A stretch of 64,000 nucleotides of DNA from Nitrospira sp. (GTDB taxonomy: Bacteria > Nitrospirota > Nitrospiria > Nitrospirales > Nitrospiraceae): NCBI GenBank assembly GCA_029194725.1, contig JARFXQ010000007.1, positions 1 through 64,000 of the forward strand. The letters are read 5' to 3'. Every line of letters begins with the position of its first letter. Positions within the stretch are counted from its first letter, which is position 1. Position numbers and translations under genes: made by a program. This document shows positions 55,728-63,395 of this stretch, piece after piece. The notes beneath the pieces are model-generated. The model did not search any database. It saw nothing but the letters and a program-made list of their open reading frames with translations, and was not told the origin of the DNA.

Positions 55728-56450
55728 ATGATGTCGACACTCAGGACGATCCTCATGCGTACTCATGTACCGCGAGGCGCCACGTCGGGGTGCATGAGGA
55801 GCAGGCCGCGCCTCATCAGCCGCGCCTGCCTTGCGACGGCATTGCTGGTGACGATCGGCGTCGTGACTCGCGCGGTGCATGCCGCAGGCGAGGGCCAGAC
55901 GAAGTTTACGCGCATCTCGACCCAGTACATCGCGGCATTGGGCGATCCAGGTGCGACCTCCGGGACCGGCGCGCAATTGTGGGGTCTGTGGCCGCTGGAC
56001 CCAGGTCCTCGAGGCGTGAAGCTGAACCGCTATCAATCACTAAAAAATTCCGGTGGGGTCGCCCCGGCGCGCTGGAAGTTCGACGAGGCAGACTGGTGGC
56101 TGGAGGAACATGGCTTGATCATGGAGCAACCGACGGTTCCACTCCCTCCCGGGAAATATCTGGTCACGGGCGCCCGCAAGGTGACGGCGGTACTGACGAT
56201 TCATCCCGCCGACAGCCATGGCGACAGGCGCTGGGAGCTCGATCAAGGCGCAACGCTCTACGATGTGACGCACCTGGCCTGCCGTTCCGCGCGTTATACA
56301 CCGGCGACGATGGGTGGTTCGTGCTCGCCAGCTCACGCGAAGCAGACGGCGTTTCCCGTTGCGCCAGGGGGAGCGATGCCTCCGGTCGAGGGCTGCACGA
56401 AGCAAGACTATGCGGTGCTCATCGTGATCGGCGTGGGCGTGGAAGACTGA
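55728..56450 (+). CDS. Secreted protein of unknown function, copy 1 (240 aa)
   Basis: About 240 residues from the ATG at 55728 (AAAGGA 10 bases upstream). Basic N-terminus with about 18 extra residues compared with copy 2, then a signal peptide (SRACLATALLVTIG) cleaved near the Ala-rich stretch. The mature domain (LWGLWPLDPGPRGVKLN, then DWWLEEHGLIMEQP) has two Cys and is almost identical to copy 2. The function is unknown; no family recognised. The IS1380-family element sits 40 bases after the stop, in the repeat's 3' flank. Confidence 0.7.
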   Translation: MMSTLRTILMRTHVPRGATSGCMRSRPRLISRACLATALLVTIGVVTRAVHAAGEGQTKFTRISTQYIAALGDPGATSGTGAQLWGLWPLDPGPRGVKLNRYQSLKNSGGVAPARWKFDEADWWLEEHGLIMEQPTVPLPPGKYLVTGARKVTAVLTIHPADSHGDRRWELDQGATLYDVTHLACRSARYTPATMGGSCSPAHAKQTAFPVAPGGAMPPVEGCTKQDYAVLIVIGVGVED

Positions 56451-56485
56451 ACCGCCGACGGCGCACTGACGGCTTGCACGTCGAC

Positions 56486-56490
56486 TTCAA
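56486..56490. repeat. Target site duplication, left
   Basis: TTCAA directly before the left end of the IS element, matching TTCAA at 58030-58034. Confidence 0.85.
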
Positions 56491-58029
56491 CCCAGATTTT
56501 CCAATAGTCTTCGATTTCCAATGGAAGCCATTCGCGTAGGCTATTGATTTGGATGATGTTTAGGGTATGGTGCTCGCCGGATTCGAGAGCACGCTTTTCG
56601 TGCGACCAACTGGCGCATTCCTGCGAGGCACATGATGGACTTCGACCTTCGGTTTACGGACAAGGCGATTACAGCCTGGGGTGGGATGGGGATCATGAAA
56701 CGGATGCTGGACCACCTGGGGTTCGAGGCTGCCCTAGCCAACGCCGGGCTACCGCAACCCGGCAGTAATCGCGGCTATCGCCCGGAGCAACTCATCACCC
56801 AATTCATGCTGTCGGTCTGGTGTGGCGCCAATCGCTTCGAGCATGGCGAAGTGACCCGGTATGACCCGGTTTTGAAACACGTGTTCGGCTTCACGCGCAT
56901 GGCCAACTTCAAAGCGGTCATCCGACTCTTCAGACGATTCACCCAACACACCAATGAGTCCGTCATGGACGCGCTCTACCAATGGATGTTCGGGCACCTC
57001 GCCATCACGGGCCTCACCCTCGATCTGGATTCCACCGTGATGACCCGCTATGGGGCACAAGACGGGGCGGCACGCGGCTATAACCCAGCCAAACGTGGGC
57101 GCGCCAGCCATCATCCGTTGATGGCCTTTGTCGCCGATACCCGCATGGTCGCCAACTGTTGGCTGCGACCTGGCAACAGCAGTGCGGCGAACAATGTGCA
57201 GGGATTTCTCGCCAACACTCTGCATCGTCTGGGCGATAAGTCGGTGTGCTTGTTGCGCGCCGACAGCGGCTTCTCCGACAGCGCGTTTCTTGACCATCTC
57301 GACCAGCACCCCCTGCATTACATCATCGCGCTGCGCCAGAACCAGCCCTTACAACGCGCCTTGGCGAATGCAACCGGCTGGTGGGGGCTGCACGAGGAGG
57401 ACGGCACACCTGTGGAGGGCATTGAACTGACTCGCTTCACGTATCAACCTGCGGCCTGGTCCAAGCCACGCTGGGTGGTCGGGATTCGGCAGCACATCAC
57501 ACAGCGCGCTGAGCCCAAAGGCAAGACGTTGAACCTGTTTGCGAATGATCCCGTGATGGGCCAGTGGCGATTTTCGGCCTTGACGACGGATTTAGATTTG
57601 CCTGCGGTTGAGGTGTGGCGTCTGTATCGGGGACGGGCCGATTGCGAGAACCGGCTCAAGGAGCTGAAGTACGATTTTGCCGCTGACCACTTCAACATGA
57701 AGGATTTCTGGGCAACCGAGGCGACGCTGAACACCGTGATGCTGGCCTATAACCTGATGAGCCTCCTCCGTCAGGTATTACTCAAGGGGCGGACCGTCAC
57801 ACACTCGTCCACTTCCGTGCACCACCGGTTGCAGACACTCCGCTACAAGCTGTTCGCCAAGGCAGCCTACATCACGACGGAGGGGCGAAAACCCATTCTG
57901 AATCTTGCCGTGGCCATGCAGCAACGCGCCTGGATGCAGGGTCTGTGGGATGCGGCCAAAGCTTTTGATCTACCAGCGAGTTTTACGCCCTTGTATTCGC
58001 CGTGAACACATGCTAATGGAAAATCTCGG
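56491..58029 (+). mobile_element. IS1380-family insertion sequence
   Basis: 1539 bases with one transposase gene. The left end starts CCCAGATTTTCCAATAG and the reversed right end starts CCGAGATTTTCCATTAG, forming imperfect terminal inverted repeats of about 17 bases. TTCAA is duplicated on both flanks. Taking out the element and one TTCAA gives a sequence that lines up with the 3' flank of repeat copy 2, so the insertion came after the duplication. Both ends and the transposase are intact, so it may still be active. Confidence 0.9.
56632..58005 (+). CDS. IS1380-family transposase
   Basis: 457 residues with the DDE pattern of IS1380/IS4-type transposases: LDLDSTVM (Asp131 or Asp133), LLRADSGFSD (Asp211) and RGRADCENRLKELK containing the catalytic Glu (about 340). 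The length is normal. An ATG one codon downstream is an equally possible start. No frameshift or stop is present. Confidence 0.93.
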   Translation: MMDFDLRFTDKAITAWGGMGIMKRMLDHLGFEAALANAGLPQPGSNRGYRPEQLITQFMLSVWCGANRFEHGEVTRYDPVLKHVFGFTRMANFKAVIRLFRRFTQHTNESVMDALYQWMFGHLAITGLTLDLDSTVMTRYGAQDGAARGYNPAKRGRASHHPLMAFVADTRMVANCWLRPGNSSAANNVQGFLANTLHRLGDKSVCLLRADSGFSDSAFLDHLDQHPLHYIIALRQNQPLQRALANATGWWGLHEEDGTPVEGIELTRFTYQPAAWSKPRWVVGIRQHITQRAEPKGKTLNLFANDPVMGQWRFSALTTDLDLPAVEVWRLYRGRADCENRLKELKYDFAADHFNMKDFWATEATLNTVMLAYNLMSLLRQVLLKGRTVTHSSTSVHHRLQTLRYKLFAKAAYITTEGRKPILNLAVAMQQRAWMQGLWDAAKAFDLPASFTPLYSP

Positions 58030-58034
58030 TTCAA
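58030..58034. repeat. Target site duplication, right
   Basis: TTCAA directly after the right IS end, equal to 56486-56490. Confidence 0.85.
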
Positions 58035-58066
58035 TAAAAGAGTCCCGGCACACTTTATTTCTCCCG

Positions 58067-58379
58067 ATCTCATCTCGCACCCGGGCGGGAGAGAGACACC
58101 CCCAACGGTTCGTTCACGAATACAATCGTTGTAGAGAGCCATCATCGCCTGGGGCACCAGCTCCGCCTCCTCAAGAATCTCGTGCTGAGCCTCCTGACCA
58201 TTGAAGACGAGTGGAATCCATTCCGATGGTGGAATCATCTCCCGCCCATTCGCTAGACAGAACAAAAACCCGACCAATTGCGGATCGGTCAAGGTATCTT
58301 TTGTCCGCTGTGGTGAGGAGAGGAATCGAGCTAGGAGTGCCGCATGTTCACTCGTGAATGGTGCGACTGTAGCCAGCAT
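58067..58379 (-). pseudogene. Truncated copy of the yecA-like gene
   Basis: The N-terminal about 105 codons match the UPF0149/YecA-like gene at 39055-39813 ([11 protein letters not shown], then [11 protein letters not shown], ending in the GCEMR area). Beyond that point homology stops and the frame runs on through unrelated bases into the IS element. The SEC-C tail is missing. It is a decayed partial duplicate rather than a functional gene. Confidence 0.8.
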
Positions 58380-58525
58380 ATCCTGCGCAGTCTCTCAGAT
58401 GTGGCTAGTGCATCATTACCGATGTATCTAAAGAGACTCCAGGTAGATTATCTGTTTCCCGCTCCGCTATGTCGAGCAATTCCCGTCGCGGTTGTTTTCA
58501 GTCCGCGCGTCGGGCGGTGAAGTCC
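58380..58525. other. Short intergenic region
   Basis: About 145 bases between the yecA remnant and the end of asnB. I see nothing in it beyond the former 5' flank of the yecA copy. Confidence 0.3.
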
Positions 58526-60427
58526 TCACGGGCGTGTTTGCATGCTCACGTGATCCCTGAGCCGGGAGCTCATCCGATCGATCGGCGGACCTTCAAGGCA
58601 CACACGTGCCCACATCTCAAGGTGCAAAAGTCTTAGCCGCAGCTGCTGGCTACCCCGCTCCAGGAGGTGCCGAACCTCACGGTCGGTCAATCCGAAGAGG
58701 TCCGCTACGAAGGACCCTGCGAACAGCTCCGGGCGTATCTTCATCCGATACTGCGCGTTGGTCGGGAAACCCATTTTCTTGCGATACGCCAGTTCTGGGG
58801 GCAGATAGCGCGCCGCAACTTCCCGCAGCACCCATTTGTCGCGCAGGAAGTAACGCCCTTGCGCCACTGCTGAAGGAGAAAACCTGACTTTGAGCTTGTA
58901 GGGCATGTTGACGGCGAGTCTCACCAAGCGGCTGTCCAAGAAGGGGAATCGCGCTTCGATACTCGTCGCCATTCCCAGACAATCGTTCCGATGCAAGAGC
59001 GTCCGCAGGTGGTAGCTTAGGTAATTAAGTGTCACGAGGTCTCGATCCGTCGGCTCCCGTCCGGCCTTGTCCCGCACCACGTTCCTAAGCTCGGCTTTCT
59101 CCATGTCGCTCTCGAATCGATTATGCAGTCCCTGTACGACCGTGGCATCGTCCTCGGAAATTATTGCTGGCATCGCTCGTCCAATCAGCCGTCTCGCCAA
59201 GCCTCTCGCCAGATGCCACGATACACGCGGTAACTCCAACAGGGACCGCACTACGGCAGCGCGTAGGTTGAAGATCAGCCATGGATACCCGACATAGCAC
59301 TCGTCCGCCCCTTCTCCCGACAGGATCGCTTTGACCCGGTGGTCGCGCACCAGCTTTGATACCATGAGAAATGGTACCGAGTTGAGATGATAGGTGAAGG
59401 GATGACCGTAGTGCTGGATGACCTCCGGCATGCTGTCGATGCTGTCCTGGTCGACGACCGCAACCGTCTTCAGATCCAGCCTCAGATGCTTCGCAAGCTT
59501 TGCCGCCGCTTCGTACTCACTGTGTGGGCCAATCACGTTCGCATGAAAGATGGCCAGGTGGTTATGAAACCGTGCGGCCATGGCCATGGTGAGCGAGGAA
59601 TCGACGCCGCCGCTACAGAGAGCGCCCACTGGCGCATCCGCGACCAGCTGACCTCGCACGCTCTCGAACAGGGCCTCCTCCACCGCGTCGACGACCTGCT
59701 TCGGCCTGAGCTGCCCGAGTCGTTCCACCTCGGCCTGATCCCAGAAGTCGCTCATGTGCCAGAAGCGGCGCCAATGGGCGTGACCGTCGCTTGAGACACT
59801 CACTGTCGTTCCCGGCGGCACGATCCGGATGTTCTGATAGAACGTATACCCCTGTGTGGGCCCACCGAAGCCTTGGATATAGGACGAGATGGAGAGCGCA
59901 TCCGCCCGAAACGGCACCCACGGGCGCATTGCACGGATCTCCGATGCAAAGACGAACTGGTTCTCCGTCGCGCAGACGTGCAGGGGCTTGATTCCGAAGC
60001 GGTCGCGAGCGAGGACGAGCGAGCGCTCTTCCTTGTCGTAGAGGGCAAACGCAAACATCCCCTCGAGCCTCGATAGGGTTGCGTCTACGCCCTGGTTGAT
60101 TAGGCACTCGAGAAGAACCTCGGTGTCGCTTGTTGTCCTGAACTGAATGCCGCGAGCCTCCAACTCAGCGCGCAGTTCAAGGTAGTTGTAGATCTCGCCA
60201 TTATATACGAGCGCGTGCCGGCCTGTACGATCCCAAAAGGGCTGATTGCTGCGTGGGTTGAGATCCAGCAGGGCGAGGCGAGTGTGAACGAGTCCAATCC
60301 CTTCACCGGCGAAGATCGCCTGATGATCGGGGCCGCGATGGTGAAGCAGGCGTGCGGAGGCCTCCAGGCGTTCTTGGTCCGGCGTTTCAAGCGACCCGTG
60401 GTACAGCACTCCAAGGATTCCGCACAT
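58526..60427 (-). CDS. asnB: Asparagine synthetase B (glutamine-hydrolysing)
   Basis: 633 residues: N-terminal Ntn-type glutaminase domain with catalytic Cys2 (MCGILGV), RHRGPDH-like and NGEIYNY segments, then the ATP-dependent synthetase domain with the PP-loop CSGGVDSSL (about 270). AGGAG lies 9 bases before the ATG. Such AsnB paralogues of about 630 residues often belong to polysaccharide or natural-product clusters; here no such neighbours appear. It sits between the two direct repeats, which suggests a mobile block. Confidence 0.9.
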   Translation of the reverse strand: MCGILGVLYHGSLETPDQERLEASARLLHHRGPDHQAIFAGEGIGLVHTRLALLDLNPRSNQPFWDRTGRHALVYNGEIYNYLELRAELEARGIQFRTTSDTEVLLECLINQGVDATLSRLEGMFAFALYDKEERSLVLARDRFGIKPLHVCATENQFVFASEIRAMRPWVPFRADALSISSYIQGFGGPTQGYTFYQNIRIVPPGTTVSVSSDGHAHWRRFWHMSDFWDQAEVERLGQLRPKQVVDAVEEALFESVRGQLVADAPVGALCSGGVDSSLTMAMAARFHNHLAIFHANVIGPHSEYEAAAKLAKHLRLDLKTVAVVDQDSIDSMPEVIQHYGHPFTYHLNSVPFLMVSKLVRDHRVKAILSGEGADECYVGYPWLIFNLRAAVVRSLLELPRVSWHLARGLARRLIGRAMPAIISEDDATVVQGLHNRFESDMEKAELRNVVRDKAGREPTDRDLVTLNYLSYHLRTLLHRNDCLGMATSIEARFPFLDSRLVRLAVNMPYKLKVRFSPSAVAQGRYFLRDKWVLREVAARYLPPELAYRKKMGFPTNAQYRMKIRPELFAGSFVADLFGLTDREVRHLLERGSQQLRLRLLHLEMWARVCLEGPPIDRMSSRLRDHVSMQTRP

Positions 60428-60953
60428 CGAGATATTCTCCTGTACAGTACACTGCTCCCGGCTTCCAGTCGGCGACGCGTCCGTGGGCGACCAACGAGAG
60501 CAGATCGAGGTCGAGCTAGTGTCTCGTTGGGCTGCCGACCTTGAACTGGCGTATCGTCAGCCCTAGGGTTATATGCGTGGGTGATTCAAATGACCTTTAT
60601 GTATAACTTAAACGAGCTTCTTATATGGCTAAAGCAATATCACGGGGCCGGCAGAGGCGTCAAATTCTTCTGCTTGGTGAAAGACCCACTTTCGGACCAG
60701 ACGGTCCGCCGAAGAGCAGTCGGGAGGTACGTGGACAGCCTCAGTAGGGCGCCGGGCCCTGCGGGAGTGCGCGAAATAAAATTTCGCTAGAACACCTGCA
60801 CGATGAAGCACTTCAGATGCCGCGTCTCCGGAATGCTAGCCAGGATCGGATGGCCGGTGTTTTGGACTCGTTGTTTGATTTGTGAATGGTGGGACTGCAG
60901 TCGTCATATCTTGATCAGTCTCTTTTGAAATACCAGTCCCACATCTTGAGGTT
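60428..60953. other. Intergenic region upstream of asnB
   Basis: About 0.5 kb with no supported gene. Near 60885-60925 it has a remnant (GTGAATGGTGGGACTG followed by CAGTCTCT) of the yecA-like 5' flank, matching 39800 and 58355. It marks the junction with repeat copy 2. A 69-codon plus-strand frame (60581-60790) lacks an SD and is unlikely to be real. Confidence 0.4.
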
Positions 60954-61768
60954 GATGTCATTCTGGATATGCGTACGGGCGGCCTGGTAAAAGATGGTGG
61001 TGATCCGGTGGTTGCTGACCTATCGTGAAAGGAATGTTGCCCGATGATGTCAACACTCAGGGGCACACAGCAGCTCAGTCGCCGCGCCTGCCTTGCGACG
61101 GCATTGCTGGTGACGATCGGCATCGTGGCTCAACCGGTACAGGCAGCAGACGGAAGCAAGACGAAGTTCACGCGCATCTCGACTCAGTACATCGCGGCAT
61201 TGGGCGATCCAGGCGCGAGCTCCGGGAGCGACGCGCAATTGTGGGGTCTGTGGCCGCTGGCCCCAGGTCCGCGAGGCGTGAAGCTGAACCGCTATCAATC
61301 ACTAAAAAATTCCGGTGGGGTCGCCCCGGCGCGCTGGAAATTCGACGAGGCAGACTGGTGGCTGGAGGAACATGGCTTGATCATGGAGCAACCGACGGTT
61401 CCACTCCCTCCCGGGAAATATCTGGTCACGGGCGCCCGCAAGGTGACGGCGGTACTGACGATTCATCCCGCCGACAGCCATGGCGACAGACGCTGGGAGC
61501 TCGATCAAGGCGCGACGCTCTACGATGTGACCCACCTGGCCTGCCGTTCCGCGCGCTATACACCGGCGACAGTGGGTGGTTCGTGCTCGCCTGCTCACGC
61601 AAAGCAGACGGCGTTTCCCGTTGCGCCAGGGGGAGCGATGCCTCCGGTCGAGGGCTGCACAAAGCAGGACTATGCGGTGCTCATCGTGATCGGCGTGGGC
61701 GTGGAAGACTGAACATCGGAGTGCACAACGACGGATTGCGCGGCAAGTCCAATAAAAGACTCCCGGTG
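60954..61768. repeat. Long direct repeat, copy 2
   Basis: Second copy of the segment at 55638, same orientation, uninterrupted by the IS and without the about 54-base insertion. Near-identity in the coding part, more divergence in the flanks. Confidence 0.85.
61044..61712 (+). CDS. Secreted protein of unknown function, copy 2 (222 aa)
   Basis: 222 residues, paralogue of the gene at 55728. It has a compact signal peptide (LATALLVTIGIVAQPVQA) without the N-terminal extension of copy 1, so this is likely the ancestral form. The mature part (KFTRISTQYIAALGDPG, then the shared LWGLWPL domain) is almost identical. AAAGGA lies 10 bases upstream of the ATG. No family recognised. Confidence 0.75.
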   Translation: MMSTLRGTQQLSRRACLATALLVTIGIVAQPVQAADGSKTKFTRISTQYIAALGDPGASSGSDAQLWGLWPLAPGPRGVKLNRYQSLKNSGGVAPARWKFDEADWWLEEHGLIMEQPTVPLPPGKYLVTGARKVTAVLTIHPADSHGDRRWELDQGATLYDVTHLACRSARYTPATVGGSCSPAHAKQTAFPVAPGGAMPPVEGCTKQDYAVLIVIGVGVED

Positions 61769-61804
61769 CTTTTCCTATTCTTCAAAGTCACGCGATTGTG
61801 CGAT

Positions 61805-62026
61805 TTACAGCAATCTAAGAAACTCCTGCACCGTGAGATCGGACTGACGAATAATGGCGCGAAGCGTTCCACGGTCGAGTTCTTTGTGATCCGGCACCAC
61901 CAGTTGGGCGAAGGGTTGCGACCGTCGAAGAATGGCATGGCTGCCTTCCTGCCGCTTCACCACAAAACCTGCTCACTCCAGCGCTTTGATGCAAGCTCGT
62001 CCAGAAAGACTCGGCAACTTGCTCAT
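61805..62026 (-). pseudogene. hicA: HicA toxin gene with a nonsense codon
   Basis: The frame of 74 codons encodes a HicA mRNA-interferase: MSKLPSLSGRACIKALE, then AGFVVKRQEGSHAILRR with the catalytic His, and the DLTVQEFLRLL end. Codon 18 is TGA where relatives have Arg (CGA to TGA, positions 61973-61975). The toxin is therefore interrupted before its active site, unless read through. Its start overlaps the hicB stop (ATGA). Confidence 0.8.
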
Positions 62027-62229
62027 ACAGCCATCAACACGGCATCGAAGCGTTCTTCAGGTACGGCGAGTTTATCTTCTTCCAAAGCGGCAATGTAGCC
62101 TCGAATGGCTTCTCGGATATTGCCAACGGCCTCTTCTTTGGTCTTCCCCTGGTTCAAACAACCCGGCAAGCTTGGACACTCCGCCACCCAATAGTCGTCT
62201 TCTCCACGGTAAATAATCACCTGTCTCAC
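62023..62229 (-). CDS. hicB: HicB-family antitoxin
   Basis: 68 residues from a GTG start with GGGGAGGTGA upstream. The partial RNase H-like fold of HicB: IIYRGEDDYWVAECPSLPGC, then GKTKEEAVGNIREAI. No added DNA-binding domain, as in short HicB forms. It is intact and precedes the broken hicA, so the antitoxin has outlived its toxin. Confidence 0.85.
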   Translation of the reverse strand: MRQVIIYRGEDDYWVAECPSLPGCLNQGKTKEEAVGNIREAIRGYIAALEEDKLAVPEERFDAVLMAV

Positions 62230-62374
62230 GGGTCACCTCCCCTAGTACGTACCAACGTCCCTGTTCCGAAACCGGCGATGGGTTCCGCCTATGCTAGCAT
62301 ACTTTGACAATTCCACTGAGCAGGGTGTGAATTCAGAGTTGAAGGGCAACTCAGCATAAAACTATAACGATAGG

Positions 62375-63374
62375 ATAGGGTCAGACTTTTATATCTTGAT
62401 TATCTTGGCCAGTCGATCCAGCTCGCGCTGGGTGGCTGGCTCCTCACGTAACCGCGCGGCAAAGCGCGTCAGCCCACTGCTCAGCGTCGCAGGATCCCGG
62501 CTCAGCGTGGCTGCCACCTCACCCGTACGATAGCCCCATCGCCGGATCAGGAGATACGCCGCCCTAGTTCGTTGCTGGGAGACCGCCCAACTCCGGTCGG
62601 CACTCCGCAACCGCGCCACATCCGCCCCCATCTCCATCGCGACGGCCCGGAACGCACGGGCGAGGCTATGTTTGGGTCGCGGAGAAGCGGCGTCCTTCAT
62701 CCGTGCCTGCCACTCGTCAACGAAACGCTCGGCCCCCAAAAACCGCTGATCCGCCACCGCATAATAGTCGGCCTGATGCCCTTCCCCCATGCCCTCCCGA
62801 ACAAACTGCCGATACGCCCGTGTCCCGCCGAACACCCCAAGCCCAGGCATAGGATCCAGGACCGCCGTCGCCCGGCCCGTGAGATAGGCCGTATGGCCGC
62901 TATAGCGATAGGCCTCGGGGTGCGTGACCAACTGGGCCCGGACGGGATTGAGATGGAGATAGCGAATCAAGGTGAGCAGATACGAATCTTTTTCACACAC
63001 CAGTGCTTTGTAGCGCCCCTGAAACAGATGGCCGACTTTGCGATGGGTGCGATTAAAATACTGGGTATAGGGCTGTTGCAGACGTTGCATGAACGTGGAG
63101 AACGGCTGATGCCCTGTTTCTACCAGCAGATGTACATGATTGGGCATCAGGCAGTAGGCCCAGAGTCGCACCTGACAGGTCTGGAGATACCGGCCCAGCC
63201 GTTCCAAATAGGCCCGGTAATCGGCGGACGTGCGAAAGGTGGTCTGCCGGTGATTCCCCCGGACGATGACATGATAGAGGACGTGCGGAGCGAACACTCG
63301 GGGACGACGTGCCATGGGCCCGCATGGCTAGCTGGCGAGCCATCAAGTGTCAAGATAGCAAAGACTGACCCTAT
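62375..63374 (-). mobile_element. REP-type (Y1 transposase) element with inverted ends
   Basis: About 1.0 kb around the tyrosine transposase gene. ATAGGGTCA (62375-62383) and its reverse complement TGACCCTAT (63366-63374) bracket the gene, with further similarity (AGACT) next to each. Such palindromic ends are typical of RAYT-associated units. The role is inferred from layout. Confidence 0.55.
62389..63315 (-). CDS. REP-associated tyrosine transposase (RAYT, IS200-like)
   Basis: 308 residues. The HUH/Y1 domain has LMPNHVHLLVE with the His-x-His metal site, and the catalytic Tyr is probably in LTLIRYLHLNPVRA-adjacent helices (about 115-120). A C-terminal HTH-like region (about 225-300) resembles that of longer RAYTs. 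These enzymes are usually single-copy and linked to REP palindromes. No stop or frameshift is seen. Confidence 0.88.
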   Translation of the reverse strand: MARRPRVFAPHVLYHVIVRGNHRQTTFRTSADYRAYLERLGRYLQTCQVRLWAYCLMPNHVHLLVETGHQPFSTFMQRLQQPYTQYFNRTHRKVGHLFQGRYKALVCEKDSYLLTLIRYLHLNPVRAQLVTHPEAYRYSGHTAYLTGRATAVLDPMPGLGVFGGTRAYRQFVREGMGEGHQADYYAVADQRFLGAERFVDEWQARMKDAASPRPKHSLARAFRAVAMEMGADVARLRSADRSWAVSQQRTRAAYLLIRRWGYRTGEVAATLSRDPATLSSGLTRFAARLREEPATQRELDRLAKIIKI

Positions 63375-63395
63375 AACCCTCTTCCAGGTTAAAAA

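Larger units (their letters stand above)
55638..56490. repeat. Long direct repeat, copy 1
   Basis: This stretch, continuing on the far side of the IS element at 58030 to about 58058, is very similar to 60954 to about 61768. It covers a complete secreted-protein gene and flanks. Copy 1 has about 54 extra bases near the start of the gene. Direct orientation means homologous recombination could delete the asnB block between the copies. Confidence 0.85.

Noticed and set aside
56491..58029. IS element interrupting the yecA-like gene
   Set aside because: The target duplication and repeat copy 2 show that the insertion site is the 3' flank of the secreted-protein gene; the yecA copy was already truncated.
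60581..60790. 69-residue plus-strand frame between asnB and repeat copy 2
   Set aside because: No SD, no recognisable family, and composition like non-coding flank.
61973..61975. TGA in hicA as selenocysteine
   Set aside because: HicA relatives have Arg there and there is no SECIS-like hairpin; a CGA to TGA change is simpler.
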